Counted from the stretch's first letter, positions 1 through 8,856 are shown. The stretch: 64,000 nt of DNA from Bog-756 sp963699085 (GCA_963699085.1 CAVOTH010000004.1:1-64000); one strand, 5' to 3'. Translations and numbers: made by a program. Notes: generated by a model not told the origin, from the letters alone.

Positions 1-1
1 G

Positions 2-73
2 TGCGCCCCCTGGGATTCGAACCCAGAACCTGCGGATTAAGAGTCCGTTGCTCTGCCGTTGAGCTAGAGGCGC
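2..73 (-). tRNA. tRNA-Lys (CTT)
   Basis: On the minus strand the sequence folds as a complete cloverleaf: a 7-bp acceptor stem (67-73 with 3-9), a D arm, an anticodon arm with loop CTCTTAA and anticodon CTT, and a T arm with TTCGAAT. The discriminator base is A at position 2. CCA is not encoded. It lies in a tight cluster with tRNA-His and tRNA-Arg. Confidence 0.93.
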
Positions 74-141
74 GTGTTCCTGCAACTTACGGTAGTTCGC
101 CACGTGCCACGGGCAGAATAGCCGTGACTCGTAGGACTGAG

Positions 142-216
142 GGTGGCCGACGGGGCTCGAACCCGCGACCTCCGGGATCACAACCCGGCGCTCTGACCAG
201 CTGAGCTACGGCCACC
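142..216 (-). tRNA. tRNA-His (GTG)
   Basis: A minus-strand cloverleaf with acceptor stem 209-215 paired to 143-149 and anticodon loop TTGTGAT giving GTG. G at position 216 (G-1) faces C at 142 (C73), the pair that identifies histidine tRNAs. CCA is not encoded. Confidence 0.94.
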
Positions 217-279
217 AAGGAGCCTCTAGTGTGGCACAAGCCAATGGTGAGCCGGACTCGATCCGGATGAAAGTGCTCC

Positions 280-353
280 GCCCCTGTAGCTCAATTGGAT
301 AGAGCAGGTGGTTTCTACCCATCAGGTTGCGGGTTCGACTCCTGCCGGGGGCG
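280..353 (+). tRNA. tRNA-Arg (TCT)
   Basis: A plus-strand cloverleaf with acceptor stem 280-286 paired to 346-352 and anticodon loop TTTCTAC giving TCT, which reads AGA. The T loop is TTCGACT and the discriminator is G353. It is the last feature before the lower-GC signalling region, so it is a candidate integration site. No second copy of its 3' end was found in the window. Confidence 0.93.
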
Positions 354-701
354 CTGAAGCCGAGGTCAGCGATCGACCACGTCCTGAGGGCGGCTTGGTC
401 CCGGCCGACCAGTCGGCGACGACAGGTGCCTCGGTCACATGGCAAGCAGTTGGTGTCCGGCCAGTTGCGTCTTCGTCGGCCGGAGTGACCTTGTCCGTCA
501 GGTTCGGGTCGAAGCAGGGCTCGAGCAGAACACCCAGCTCGACCTCCTTTGCTGGCGACACGGGCCGCGATCGGGCCACCATCAGGCCCGGCGCAACCCC
601 ATCACAGGCACATGCTCCCTTCGATATGTAGTCCTCCCGCTTCGAGCAGTCAATACTGTGAATGCAGTAGAAGCTAATAATGCAACCGCAGGTGCGGACC
701 G
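354..701. other. Non-coding stretch after tRNA-Arg
   Basis: I see no convincing gene here. Base composition falls towards the right (29 of 60 bases are G or C in 661-720), unlike most of the window. Open frames on both strands lack ribosome binding sites and recognisable protein sequence. Confidence 0.5.
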
Positions 702-707
702 TACAAT
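702..707 (+). promoter_or_regulatory. Possible -10 box TACAAT before the receiver gene
   Basis: TACAAT is a close match to the sigma-70-type -10 consensus, 137 bases before the ATG at 845. No good -35 is visible at the usual spacing. If it is used, the transcript would begin near 714 and carry a leader of about 130 bases. Confidence 0.35.
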
Positions 708-721
708 GCGAGCTATATGGT

Positions 722-781
722 GTTGGTACCGTTCGGCGCAAAGGGCGAAAAGGCTTGCACGCATCACCACCCGGTACCGAC
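722..781 (+). promoter_or_regulatory. Long stem-loop in the leader of the receiver gene
   Basis: Bases 722-731 can pair with 772-781 over 10 positions (nine Watson-Crick pairs and one T-G wobble), closing a 40-base interior. The core of each arm is the hexamer GGTACC. Inside, GCGCAA and a downstream TTG-CA-CGC can form a shorter stem. It does not match the c-di-GMP, c-di-AMP or SAM riboswitch consensus that I know. It could be a regulatory RNA, or a protein operator because GGTACC is itself a palindrome. Confidence 0.35.
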
Positions 782-844
782 CTCAATGCCACGGCAGAGA
801 TCGGAGAGATTGCGTAGCTGTCCAAATTGAATAAGAGAGGTACC

Positions 845-1486
845 ATGACTCCTGATCACGCAAACAATGTTCGTTATGAGCCTCGTGGCGTAGTGAGTGG
901 TACCGAATCCTCTTCCGGAATAGAACCCACAAAAGTAGGTGAAATACAAACAACTTCCGCGGGTCCGGAGGTGTCACAAGGAGCCCGGACACCTACTCGG
1001 AGAGAGTCAGAGATATTGCGTGTGGTCATCGTCGATGATGATGCATCAACGCGCCGGTTTCTCAAAGGAGTGCTCCAGCAGTGCCAACAACTCGACGTCG
1101 TGGGGGAAGCTGGCGATGGAGTCGTAGCGATCACAATGGTCAGCGACCTGCAACCGGATCTGGTGGTCCTCGACCTTGCCATGCCGCGCCTCGATGGCTT
1201 CGGGACGATCGAGGGCCTAAGGCTCGTTGCGCCGAACATCATGATCATCGTCTTGTCCGGCCTGGGGTCTGAGGCAGCCGATGCCGTTGCTCGTGAAGGT
1301 GTGACCGCTTTCCTACCCAAAGGCATTCCTCCCATGGAGCTGCTGGATCGATTTGAGGCCATTCTCGGCCGAAAACTCACTGTTGACGTCGTCGAGTTCT
1401 GCGGTGGCGGGAACCCTCCAGAATCCCCATTCGGATCGCGGACAAGGTGCTCCAGATGCAATTCGCACCCGCGCAGTCGTATGTGA
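845..1486 (+). CDS. Single-domain response regulator (receiver)
   Basis: This is a CheY-like receiver with about 60 variable residues in front. After VVIVDDD (acidic pocket) come VLDLAMP with the acceptor Asp, the VLSG switch residue and LPKG with the conserved Lys. The ATG at 845 is chosen because GAGAGG lies just upstream; a TTG at 827 is also in frame but poorly placed. No output domain follows. The last 30 or so residues look unlike a receiver, and they overlap a second receiver in another frame, so the true C-terminus may be hidden by an indel. It probably takes phosphate from one of the hybrid kinases that follow. Confidence 0.75.
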   Translation: MTPDHANNVRYEPRGVVSGTESSSGIEPTKVGEIQTTSAGPEVSQGARTPTRRESEILRVVIVDDDASTRRFLKGVLQQCQQLDVVGEAGDGVVAITMVSDLQPDLVVLDLAMPRLDGFGTIEGLRLVAPNIMIIVLSGLGSEAADAVAREGVTAFLPKGIPPMELLDRFEAILGRKLTVDVVEFCGGGNPPESPFGSRTRCSRCNSHPRSRM

Positions 1487-1827
1487 CGACGATGCTGCCG
1501 TACGCCATTCGATCACCCGGGTGCTGGAAGACGGCGACGTTGTTGTCACCGCCGAGACGGAAACATCCTCGACTCTGCTCGCCCTGGTGGATCTGGCGCA
1601 ACCAGACTTGGTGGTGCTCGACCTCTGGCTGAAGGGGGCCGTCGACGGAGCCCTCATCCGCGAGATCTGTCACCGATCACCGCGCTCGAATTGTCGTCGT
1701 CTACTCGGAACTCGCGGAGTGGAAAGCCAGAGCAGTGGCCGGCGGTGCGAAGGCATTCGTTTTGAAGCCGGACTTCGATGAACTCACCAGACAACTCGAA
1801 CGCCTGTCGGTCAGCCTCGTGGCATGA
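1353..1827 (+). pseudogene. Second receiver domain, frame broken
   Basis: From about 1460 one frame encodes AVVCDDDAAVRHS and LVVLDLWLKG, the first half of a receiver. After about 1675 the rest (RIVVVYSELAEW, then AFVLKPDFDEL) continues in the next frame to a TGA at 1825-1827. The pieces join into one receiver with the Asp and Lys conserved if one base is missing near 1680. No ATG or GTG start with a ribosome site is visible; the open frame begins at a TTG at 1353, inside the previous gene. It is either a decayed receiver gene, or the second half of a double-receiver protein split by indels. Confidence 0.6.
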
Positions 1828-1917
1828 GGCGTGCGGAGGCATCCATCTACGAATCTGACCGTAGAAACTACGCACGCCTGAGTCGCGGCGAGGTACTAGC
1901 AGGGTGGAGATGAAATC

Positions 1918-2070
1918 GTGAAAAGCAGACCGATTCTGAACACGCTTGGCGATGCATCTGCTGAGGTATCCAAGTCTCGAATGGCTCGTCCCAATCGACT
2001 GCACTTGTCCACTGGTGCATCGGCTCTCGCACACAAAGCATCTCGTACACTGGGAGCCCGGCCATGGTAA
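1918..2070 (+). CDS. Possible 50-residue small protein
   Basis: A GTG at 1918 sits about 10 bases after GGTGGAG and opens a 50-codon frame that ends at a TAA overlapping the next gene by seven bases. The product is basic and rich in Ser, Ala and Arg, with no recognised motif. It may be only a leader peptide or chance. Low confidence. Confidence 0.2.
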   Translation: MKSRPILNTLGDASAEVSKSRMARPNRLHLSTGASALAHKASRTLGARPW

Positions 2071-5048
2071 TGGCACCGGAGGAAGTCGACACCCGGGTGT
2101 TGCTGAATGTCCTGGCGCAAATCAAGGCGGGTGACTTTACTGCTCGCATGCCCCTCGAATGGACGGGCATAGCTGGCAAAGTAGCCGACGGCTTCAATGA
2201 TGTCATCATCGCCAACGAGAGACTCGAGGTCGAACTGGCCCGTATCAGCCGCGTCGTGGGGGAGCAAGGAAAGCTGTCGCAACGAGTCATGCTCGGAGGG
2301 GCCACGCACAGTTGGTCCGACAGCGTGGAGTCAGTCAACAGTCTGATCGATGCTTTGGTGCGCCCCACCAGTGAGATGCAACGAGTCATTGGTGCGGTGG
2401 CTGACGGAGATTTGAGCAAGAAGGTGTCTGCCGACGTCCACGGCGAGATGCTGGAGCTCAAGAACACCATCAACGCCATGGTCGACCAACTGAACGGGTT
2501 CGTCTCCGAAGTGACGCGAGTGGCCCGCGAGGTGGGCACGGAAGGCAAGCTCGGTCAGGCTGCGGCTGTCACCATCGAGGTCGGTGGGGTCTGGAAAGAC
2601 CTGACTGACAACGTAAACCTGATGGCCGGCAACCTGACCGGACAGGTTCGCAACATTGCCGAAGTCACCACGGCGGTTGCGAACGGAGACCTGAGCAAGA
2701 AGATCTCGATTGACGTGAAGGGCGAGTTCCTCGAGCTCAAGAACACCGTCAATGGCATGGTCGACCAGCTCAATGCGTTCGCCGGAGAGGTCACACGGGT
2801 CGCTAAAGAGGTCGGGGTCGAAGGAAAGCTGGGTGGCCAGGCCCAATCGAAGGAAGTGGGTGGGGTCTGGAAGGACCTGACTGACAATGTCAACCAGTTG
2901 GCCGCCAATCTCACCAACCAGGTGCGAGCGATTGCCGAGGTCGCCACCGCTGTTACCGAGGGCGACCTCACCAGGCAAGTCAGTGTGGAGGCAAGCGGTG
3001 AAGTGGCCATCCTGAAGGACAAGCTCAACGAGATGATCCGCAATCTCCGGGAGACCACCAGGCAAAACGTCGAGCAGGATTGGTTGAAGACCAACCTGGA
3101 ACGCTTCACCCGCATGCTCCAAGGTCAGCGTGACCTGAACACCGTGTCGAACATGATCCTCTCCGAACTCGCACCGCTGGTCCTCGCTCAGCACGGGGCC
3201 TTCTACACCATGCCCGCATCCTCGGATACCGAGTTTGGCAGCAACGACGTGTTGCAACTGAAAGCCGGGTATGGCAATGAGGAGCGAAAGAGCCTGTCGA
3301 CGGCATTCCATCTCGGTGAGGGTCTGGTCGGTCAATGTGCGAAAGAGAAAAAGCGGATACTGCTCACCGAGGTTCCAAGCGACTACGTGAGAATCAATTC
3401 GGGTCTCGGCAACTCCGCTCCCCTCAACATCATCGTCCTGCCGATCCTCTTCGAGGGATCAGTTCGCGCAGTCATCGAATTGGCCTCGTTCTCACCATTC
3501 AGCGTGACCCACCAGTCGTTCCTCGAACAACTCACCGAGAGCATCGGTTTGGTGCTCAACACCATCGAAGCCAATACCCTCACGGAAAGTCTCCTCCGGC
3601 AGTCACAGTCCCTGGCCGAGGAACTCCGGGCACAGCAAGAAGAATTGCGCGAATCCAACGCCGATCTGGAAAGGCAAGCTGCGCTTCTCGCCGACCAGAA
3701 CAGGGAGTCCGAAGAAAAGACCCAGGAGGTCGAGCAGGCCAACCTCGAAGTCGAGGAGAAGGTGAAGCAACTGGCGATCTCGTCGAAGTACAAGTCCGAG
3801 TTCATTGCGAATATGTCGCACGAGCTTCGCACCCCGCTCAACAGCCTCCTGATCCTCGCCCAGCAACTCGAAGAGAATCCCGACAACACCATGACGGAGA
3901 CCCAAGTCGAATACGCGACCGTCATCCGCTCGTCCGGAAAGGACCTCCTGAGCCTTCTGAACGACATTCTGGACTTGGCCAAGGTCGAATCCGGGACCGT
4001 CACAGTCGAGTGGAGCGATCTCCCCCTGGTACAGGTGCAAAGCACCCTCTTGCGCGATTTCGAGCACGTTGCCAGCGATAAGGGCCTCGGGTTCTCGATC
4101 GAGCTCGCCTCAGACTGCCCCGATCGAATCGTCACCGACCCGAAGCGTCTCTGTCAGATCCTGAAGAATCTTCTGTCCAATGCGATCAAGTTCACGGAGC
4201 ATGGTTCCGTCGACCTCCAGATATCCAGGCCCAAGACCGGCTGGAACAGCGACTCGAAATCGCTCACCGATGCTTCGGCAGTAGTGGCGTTCTCTGTAGG
4301 TGACACGGGAATCGGGATCGACAGTCATCAGCAGCAGTTGGTCTTCGAGTCGTTCGCGCAAGGTGACGGTTCTACCGCGCGTCGATATGGTGGCACAGGG
4401 CTCGGCCTTTCGATAAGCCGAGAGTTGGCCGAACTGCTCGGTGGCGAGATCACTCTGCACAGCGCGTTGGGCCAAGGCAGCACGTTCACCCTCTACATTC
4501 CGGTTGCAGGGGTGTCGCCGGCGACGACCACCGTTGCAGCAATGGCACCGTTGGCCACTCAGCCTCTTGTCATCGAGGTGAATGCCGCCAACGGCGCTGG
4601 GCAGACTGACCCGGAAGTCGATGGAAGCCGATCTGGCGATGGTGAGAAACCCGACTTCAATGGGATGCGGATCCTCGTGGTCGATGACGATTTCCGCAAC
4701 ACCTTCGCCATGTCCGCGCTGCTCGAATGGGGCCATGCAGTCGTCGTGGTGGCCGAGAGCGGCCCCGAGGCCCTCGCCCAACTGGAAGAGTCGTCTGATT
4801 TCAGTGTCGTCCTCATGGACATCATGATGCCGGGCATGGACGGCTATGAGACGATCCGTTCGATTCGGAGTTGCGATGGTCTGAAGGATCTCCCCATCGT
4901 TGCCATCACCGGCAAAGTCATGTCGGGCGAGCGTCAGCGCTGTGTCGATGCGGGCGCCAACGACTACGTCCCGAAGCCGGTTGACACAGCTGAGCTCTTC
5001 GCGGTCCTCAGGCCCTGGATGCCAACCAGTTCGCCTTCGCTGCCGTGA
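2064..5048 (+). CDS. Soluble hybrid histidine kinase with tandem HAMP array and receiver
   Basis: The 994-residue protein has no membrane segment. Residues about 10-340 are four HAMP-like units, visible as repeated GDF/GDL signatures (KAGDFTAR, ADGDLSKK, ANGDLSKK, TEGDLTRQ). A GAF domain (about 345-495) and a coiled coil (505-575) follow. The HisKA motif NMSHELRTPLN has the phospho-acceptor His586. The ATPase domain has NAIKFTEHG, DTGIGID and GGTGLGLS. A C-terminal receiver has LVVDDDF, acceptor Asp919 (LMDIMMPGMDG) and Lys in YVPKPVD. This resembles the HAMP-repeat (Nik1-type) hybrid kinases, in which the HAMP array controls a cytoplasmic kinase. The stop overlaps the next kinase (TGATG), so the two are translationally coupled. 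Confidence 0.93.
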   Translation: MVMAPEEVDTRVLLNVLAQIKAGDFTARMPLEWTGIAGKVADGFNDVIIANERLEVELARISRVVGEQGKLSQRVMLGGATHSWSDSVESVNSLIDALVRPTSEMQRVIGAVADGDLSKKVSADVHGEMLELKNTINAMVDQLNGFVSEVTRVAREVGTEGKLGQAAAVTIEVGGVWKDLTDNVNLMAGNLTGQVRNIAEVTTAVANGDLSKKISIDVKGEFLELKNTVNGMVDQLNAFAGEVTRVAKEVGVEGKLGGQAQSKEVGGVWKDLTDNVNQLAANLTNQVRAIAEVATAVTEGDLTRQVSVEASGEVAILKDKLNEMIRNLRETTRQNVEQDWLKTNLERFTRMLQGQRDLNTVSNMILSELAPLVLAQHGAFYTMPASSDTEFGSNDVLQLKAGYGNEERKSLSTAFHLGEGLVGQCAKEKKRILLTEVPSDYVRINSGLGNSAPLNIIVLPILFEGSVRAVIELASFSPFSVTHQSFLEQLTESIGLVLNTIEANTLTESLLRQSQSLAEELRAQQEELRESNADLERQAALLADQNRESEEKTQEVEQANLEVEEKVKQLAISSKYKSEFIANMSHELRTPLNSLLILAQQLEENPDNTMTETQVEYATVIRSSGKDLLSLLNDILDLAKVESGTVTVEWSDLPLVQVQSTLLRDFEHVASDKGLGFSIELASDCPDRIVTDPKRLCQILKNLLSNAIKFTEHGSVDLQISRPKTGWNSDSKSLTDASAVVAFSVGDTGIGIDSHQQQLVFESFAQGDGSTARRYGGTGLGLSISRELAELLGGEITLHSALGQGSTFTLYIPVAGVSPATTTVAAMAPLATQPLVIEVNAANGAGQTDPEVDGSRSGDGEKPDFNGMRILVVDDDFRNTFAMSALLEWGHAVVVVAESGPEALAQLEESSDFSVVLMDIMMPGMDGYETIRSIRSCDGLKDLPIVAITGKVMSGERQRCVDAGANDYVPKPVDTAELFAVLRPWMPTSSPSLP

Positions 5049-7909
5049 TGGGGGCGACAACCCAACTTTCAGTGGAGTCTCGGCATTCTCCGACGAGTCC
5101 GGATGCATCTACGGATATCAGGAAACCTGTTCCGATCCTCATCGTCGATGACGATGCCTCGAAACGGCTGGCCCTGAAGGCAGCACTCTCGCGGTCCGGC
5201 TACTTGATCGTTGAAGCCGACTCCGGAGTGGCTGCATTGCGCTGCGTCATGGCCCAAGACTTCGCTGTCATTTTGCTCGACGTCTGCATGCCCACTATGG
5301 GCGGGTTCGAAACCGCCGCACTCATCGGACAGCGCCGCCAATCCCAATTGACCCCGATCATCTTCATCACTGCATTCAGTGACGATGAGATCGTGAGCAC
5401 CGATGGATACGCCGCCGGTGCGGTCGACTTCATCTTTGCGCCCGTCCAGCCTGACGAGTTGAGAGCCAAAGTGGGAGTCTTCGCCAGCTTCTTCGTCTAC
5501 GCCACCGACCTTGCCAACCAAGCCCGAGACGTACAAGCCTCCGCGGATCTGCTGAAGGACCTAGCCGACGTGGCTCCCATCGGCATATTCATGACCGATT
5601 CGGAAGACAATTTCGTCTACACCAATCCTCATTGGTCCGAGATCACAGATATTCCAGCCGACGAGGCGATCGGCAGATCATGGGAAACCCTGATCAGCTC
5701 AGAGCAGCGGTCCGGACTCGTGGTCGAGTTGGCAGATCGTCACATCTATGAGTCGGAGTCCTCCCGTCGATTCGAGATAAAGCCGACGGATTCGCCTTCG
5801 CGCATCGTGCTGGTGACGTCGGAGTCCATCCCCGATAATGCCGGCGGAAGAATGGGCTGGGTCGGTACTCTCTCCGACGTGACCGCCGAGGTGGGGGCTG
5901 AAGCCGCCATGTCGGCCGCTCGAGATGAGGCAAAGGAGGCGTCGCGACTCAAATCGAACTTTCTGGCCAACATGAGTCACGAGATCCGCACCCCCATGAA
6001 CGGGGTTATCGGTATGACCGACCTTCTGCTCGAGACCGACCTGGATGACCGGCAACGAGATTACGCCCAAACGGTGCGCAGCTCCGGGGAAGCGCTGATG
6101 ACGATCATCAACGACATTCTGGATTTTTCGAAGATCGAATCCGGGATGCTGGAATGCGAAGACATCTCATTCAGTGTTCGATCTCTCGTCGATGACGTCG
6201 TTGACCTATTGGCCCGGCCGGCACAGGCCAAGGATCTCGAGCTGATCGCAGTCATCGAAAGTCCCGTCCCGCCCACCGCGAGCGGAGACCCCGGCCGGGT
6301 TCGCCAGGTACTGACCAATCTGATCGGCAACGCCATCAAATTCACCGAGGTTGGCGAGGTCGTCGTTCGAGTGACATGTGAAGATGCTGAGGACCGACGG
6401 GGCACCGCCTATGTCCGCTTCGAGGTGTCTGACACCGGCGAGGGCATTGCCGCCGAGAAACTCGATGCAATCTTTCAGCCCTTCGTCCAGGCCGACACCT
6501 CCACATCGCGTAAGCACGGTGGGACCGGTCTCGGATTGGCGATCAGCCGACAACTGATCGAGCTGATGGGAGGCGATTGCGGTGTGGACAGCCGTTCGGG
6601 AGAAGGAAGCGTGTTCTGGTTCACCATTCCGACGCACCGTGCAGCAGAGGTGGATGCCTATGACCAGTTGTCGGGCGAAGGTGGTCTGGCGGGCCTAAGC
6701 GCCCTCATAGTGAGCGATAGCCCCACACTTCGCAACGTCTTGGCCGCCTACCTGGGTGAATGGGGTATGAGCGTACATACAGCCGAGTCCAGCCAGACCG
6801 CAGGAGCAATGATGGATCCGCCGGTCGCCGATGGTCAGAAGTTCGATGTCGCCCTCTGGGACTCGTCCATCAAATCATTGGAGGTTCCAGAACTCGAGAG
6901 AGCGGCCCTGGGCGATCCTCCACTGGCCACACGAGTGGTCCTCCTGACCGTCTTGGGCTCGGAGGGTAACTCTGAAGGCGTATCGGAGGCCGGTGTGGAC
7001 GCGTTGTTGTCCAAGCCGATTTGCCAGGAGGACCTTCTGTCCTGTCTCCAGGTTGTTCTGGGAATAAGTGTCGAGGGAATGGTTCGTCACCCAGCCTCAA
7101 CAGCATCGGTGTTGCTGCCCGAAAAGGGAACTGGCCGGCTCCTGTTGGCCGAGGACAATGTCATCAACCAAAAGGTAGCCATTGCGATGCTTTATGGCGC
7201 CGGATATGAGGTGGACACCGTGTCCGACGGTTTGGCGGCGGTCGAAGCAGCCGCTAGCAATCGATACGACGCGATATTGATGGACTGTCAGATGCCCGAG
7301 CTGAATGGTTACGAGGCAACCGCCGCCATTCGAGTTCAGGAGGGTCCCGACGACCATGTCCCGATTATCGCCTTAACGGCCGGGGCACGCTTCGAGGACT
7401 GTCAGCGCTGCCTGGCTCAAGGCATGGACGGTTACCTTGCTAAGCCAATCAACAAGGGCGCGCTGCTGGCTCTCGTCGCCGGCCTGTTGAAGGACCGGAG
7501 GTCGAAGGACGAACGGGCTGTGCCAGGCAACGATGATGCACCTGCGGTCGAAGCCATTCTCGACCCGGCAGTCTTCGCCGAACTTCGAGCCCTTTCGATT
7601 CCGTCCAATGAACGTTTTCTCACCGAACTCATCGGCCAATTCGTCCACGACACGGAGTTACGTCTCACCGCGCTTCGCCACGCACTTGTGCTCCAAGATG
7701 CCGATGCCGTCAGCCTCATCGCTCACAGCATCACGGGGAGCGCGAGCCAGTTGGGTGGTCGACGCTTGGCCTCATCTTGTAACCGCCTGAAACGACGTGC
7801 GGAATCTGGTTCATCGTCCGACGCTCACTCGGATATCGACAAGGTGGAGGGCGACTTCCAAGACCTGCGCTGCTCCCTTGAAGAACAGCTCGCGTCAGTT
7901 GCGCCATGA
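5048..7909 (+). CDS. Multidomain hybrid histidine kinase (receiver-PAS-HisKA-HATPase-receiver-receiver-HPt)
   Basis: Domains in order: an N-terminal receiver (acceptor Asp78); PAS (about 175-280); HisKA with NMSHEIRTPMNG (His311); ATPase with NAIKFTEVG, DTGEGI and GGTGLGLAIS; a weakly conserved receiver (LIVSDSP, LWDSS, LLSKP); a canonical receiver with Asp746 (LMDCQMPELNG) and LAKPIN; and an HPt domain with His893 (AHSITGSASQLG). In the first receiver the conserved Lys is Ala131 (FIFAPV), so its phosphorylation or switching is probably altered. I chose the ATG at 5048, which overlaps the previous stop; a GTG at 5045 is also possible. The stop overlaps the next gene (ATGA). The layout supports a full internal His-Asp-His relay. 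Confidence 0.92.
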   Translation: MGATTQLSVESRHSPTSPDASTDIRKPVPILIVDDDASKRLALKAALSRSGYLIVEADSGVAALRCVMAQDFAVILLDVCMPTMGGFETAALIGQRRQSQLTPIIFITAFSDDEIVSTDGYAAGAVDFIFAPVQPDELRAKVGVFASFFVYATDLANQARDVQASADLLKDLADVAPIGIFMTDSEDNFVYTNPHWSEITDIPADEAIGRSWETLISSEQRSGLVVELADRHIYESESSRRFEIKPTDSPSRIVLVTSESIPDNAGGRMGWVGTLSDVTAEVGAEAAMSAARDEAKEASRLKSNFLANMSHEIRTPMNGVIGMTDLLLETDLDDRQRDYAQTVRSSGEALMTIINDILDFSKIESGMLECEDISFSVRSLVDDVVDLLARPAQAKDLELIAVIESPVPPTASGDPGRVRQVLTNLIGNAIKFTEVGEVVVRVTCEDAEDRRGTAYVRFEVSDTGEGIAAEKLDAIFQPFVQADTSTSRKHGGTGLGLAISRQLIELMGGDCGVDSRSGEGSVFWFTIPTHRAAEVDAYDQLSGEGGLAGLSALIVSDSPTLRNVLAAYLGEWGMSVHTAESSQTAGAMMDPPVADGQKFDVALWDSSIKSLEVPELERAALGDPPLATRVVLLTVLGSEGNSEGVSEAGVDALLSKPICQEDLLSCLQVVLGISVEGMVRHPASTASVLLPEKGTGRLLLAEDNVINQKVAIAMLYGAGYEVDTVSDGLAAVEAAASNRYDAILMDCQMPELNGYEATAAIRVQEGPDDHVPIIALTAGARFEDCQRCLAQGMDGYLAKPINKGALLALVAGLLKDRRSKDERAVPGNDDAPAVEAILDPAVFAELRALSIPSNERFLTELIGQFVHDTELRLTALRHALVLQDADAVSLIAHSITGSASQLGGRRLASSCNRLKRRAESGSSSDAHSDIDKVEGDFQDLRCSLEEQLASVAP

Positions 7910-8856
7910 GAATACTGGTCGTCGATGACGACACCACATCCCGGCTCATTACGCAGGTGACGTTGCAAACTCTCGGCCACGATTGTCTTGCCTTTCACGG
8001 AGGTGCTCCGGCCTGGGATGCTTTCCGATCTGATCCTGGTGATGTGGTCATCAGCGACTGGATCATGCCGGGGATCACCGGGCTTCAACTGTGTCGCAAG
8101 ATCCGAGCCCACCCCTCGGGTGACAGCACCTATTTCATCGTTGTTACCGGCCAGGGTTCCCCTGAGGATGTCCTCGAGGGGATGAATGCCGGTGCTGATG
8201 ACTATCTCGTCAAACCACTCAACTTCAACGAGCTCGAGGCTCGACTGATCGCGGCGGCCAGATTCACGACGTTGCACCAGAAGCTGACCCACGCTCGAGC
8301 CACGTTGGAGGCTGCGAACCTCAAACTGAATGCCATGGCGTCGCGAGACCCACTCACTGGGATCGGTAACCGTAGGGCTCTTGAAGAGGACGTTGACCTG
8401 CTAGAAGCGAGAACAACGCGTTATGGTCATCACTACTGCATGGCATTGGTCGATATCGATCACTTCAAGTCCTACAACGATACCTATGGACACCAAGCCG
8501 GTGATTATGTCATCAGATCGGTCGCGGCCCAGCTAAAGGCTCAGGCTCGTCGTGGAGACGCACTCTATCGGTACGGTGGGGATGAGCTGCTGTGCATTTT
8601 CCCCGAGCAATCCTTGTCTTCCGCCAACATCGCGGTCCAACGCATGCTCAAGGCGGTGGAACAGCTGTCCATTTCGCACGCCGGCAACTCTCTCGGTGTC
8701 GTTACCTGTAGCGCGGGCCTGGCCGTGTTGGAGGCCGGTCAGATCGGGTCAGCGTACGAAATATTAGGGGAAGCAGATAAAGCCCTCTATCGGGCCAAGG
8801 CGCTCGGCCGCAATCGAGTGGAATTTGCAGCACCTCTGCAGAGAGAAAGAGCGTGA
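7906..8856 (+). CDS. Receiver-GGDEF response regulator (diguanylate cyclase)
   Basis: Residues 1-120 are a receiver (ILVVDDD, acceptor Asp in VVISDWIMPG, Lys in DYLVKPLN). Residues about 140-310 are a GGDEF domain that starts with SRDPLTGIGNRR. The active-site signature is GGDEL (224-228) in place of GGDEF; this conservative change keeps the metal-binding acidic residues. RRGD, five residues before it, fits the RxxD inhibitory site. Known PleD/WspR-type proteins make c-di-GMP when phosphorylated. The start codon overlaps the stop of the hybrid kinase, so this is probably the output of that relay. Confidence 0.9.
   Translation: MRILVVDDDTTSRLITQVTLQTLGHDCLAFHGGAPAWDAFRSDPGDVVISDWIMPGITGLQLCRKIRAHPSGDSTYFIVVTGQGSPEDVLEGMNAGADDYLVKPLNFNELEARLIAAARFTTLHQKLTHARATLEAANLKLNAMASRDPLTGIGNRRALEEDVDLLEARTTRYGHHYCMALVDIDHFKSYNDTYGHQAGDYVIRSVAAQLKAQARRGDALYRYGGDELLCIFPEQSLSSANIAVQRMLKAVEQLSISHAGNSLGVVTCSAGLAVLEAGQIGSAYEILGEADKALYRAKALGRNRVEFAAPLQRERA

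Noticed and set aside
280..353. Integrated element with att repeats at tRNA-Arg
   Set aside because: No integrase gene and no second copy of the tRNA 3' end were found in the window. The island idea is kept as a hypothesis based on composition.
722..781. c-di-GMP (GEMM) riboswitch
   Set aside because: The conserved GEMM core and tetraloop receptor are not in the right order. Only a generic stem and a GAAA are seen, so it is reported as an unassigned leader structure.
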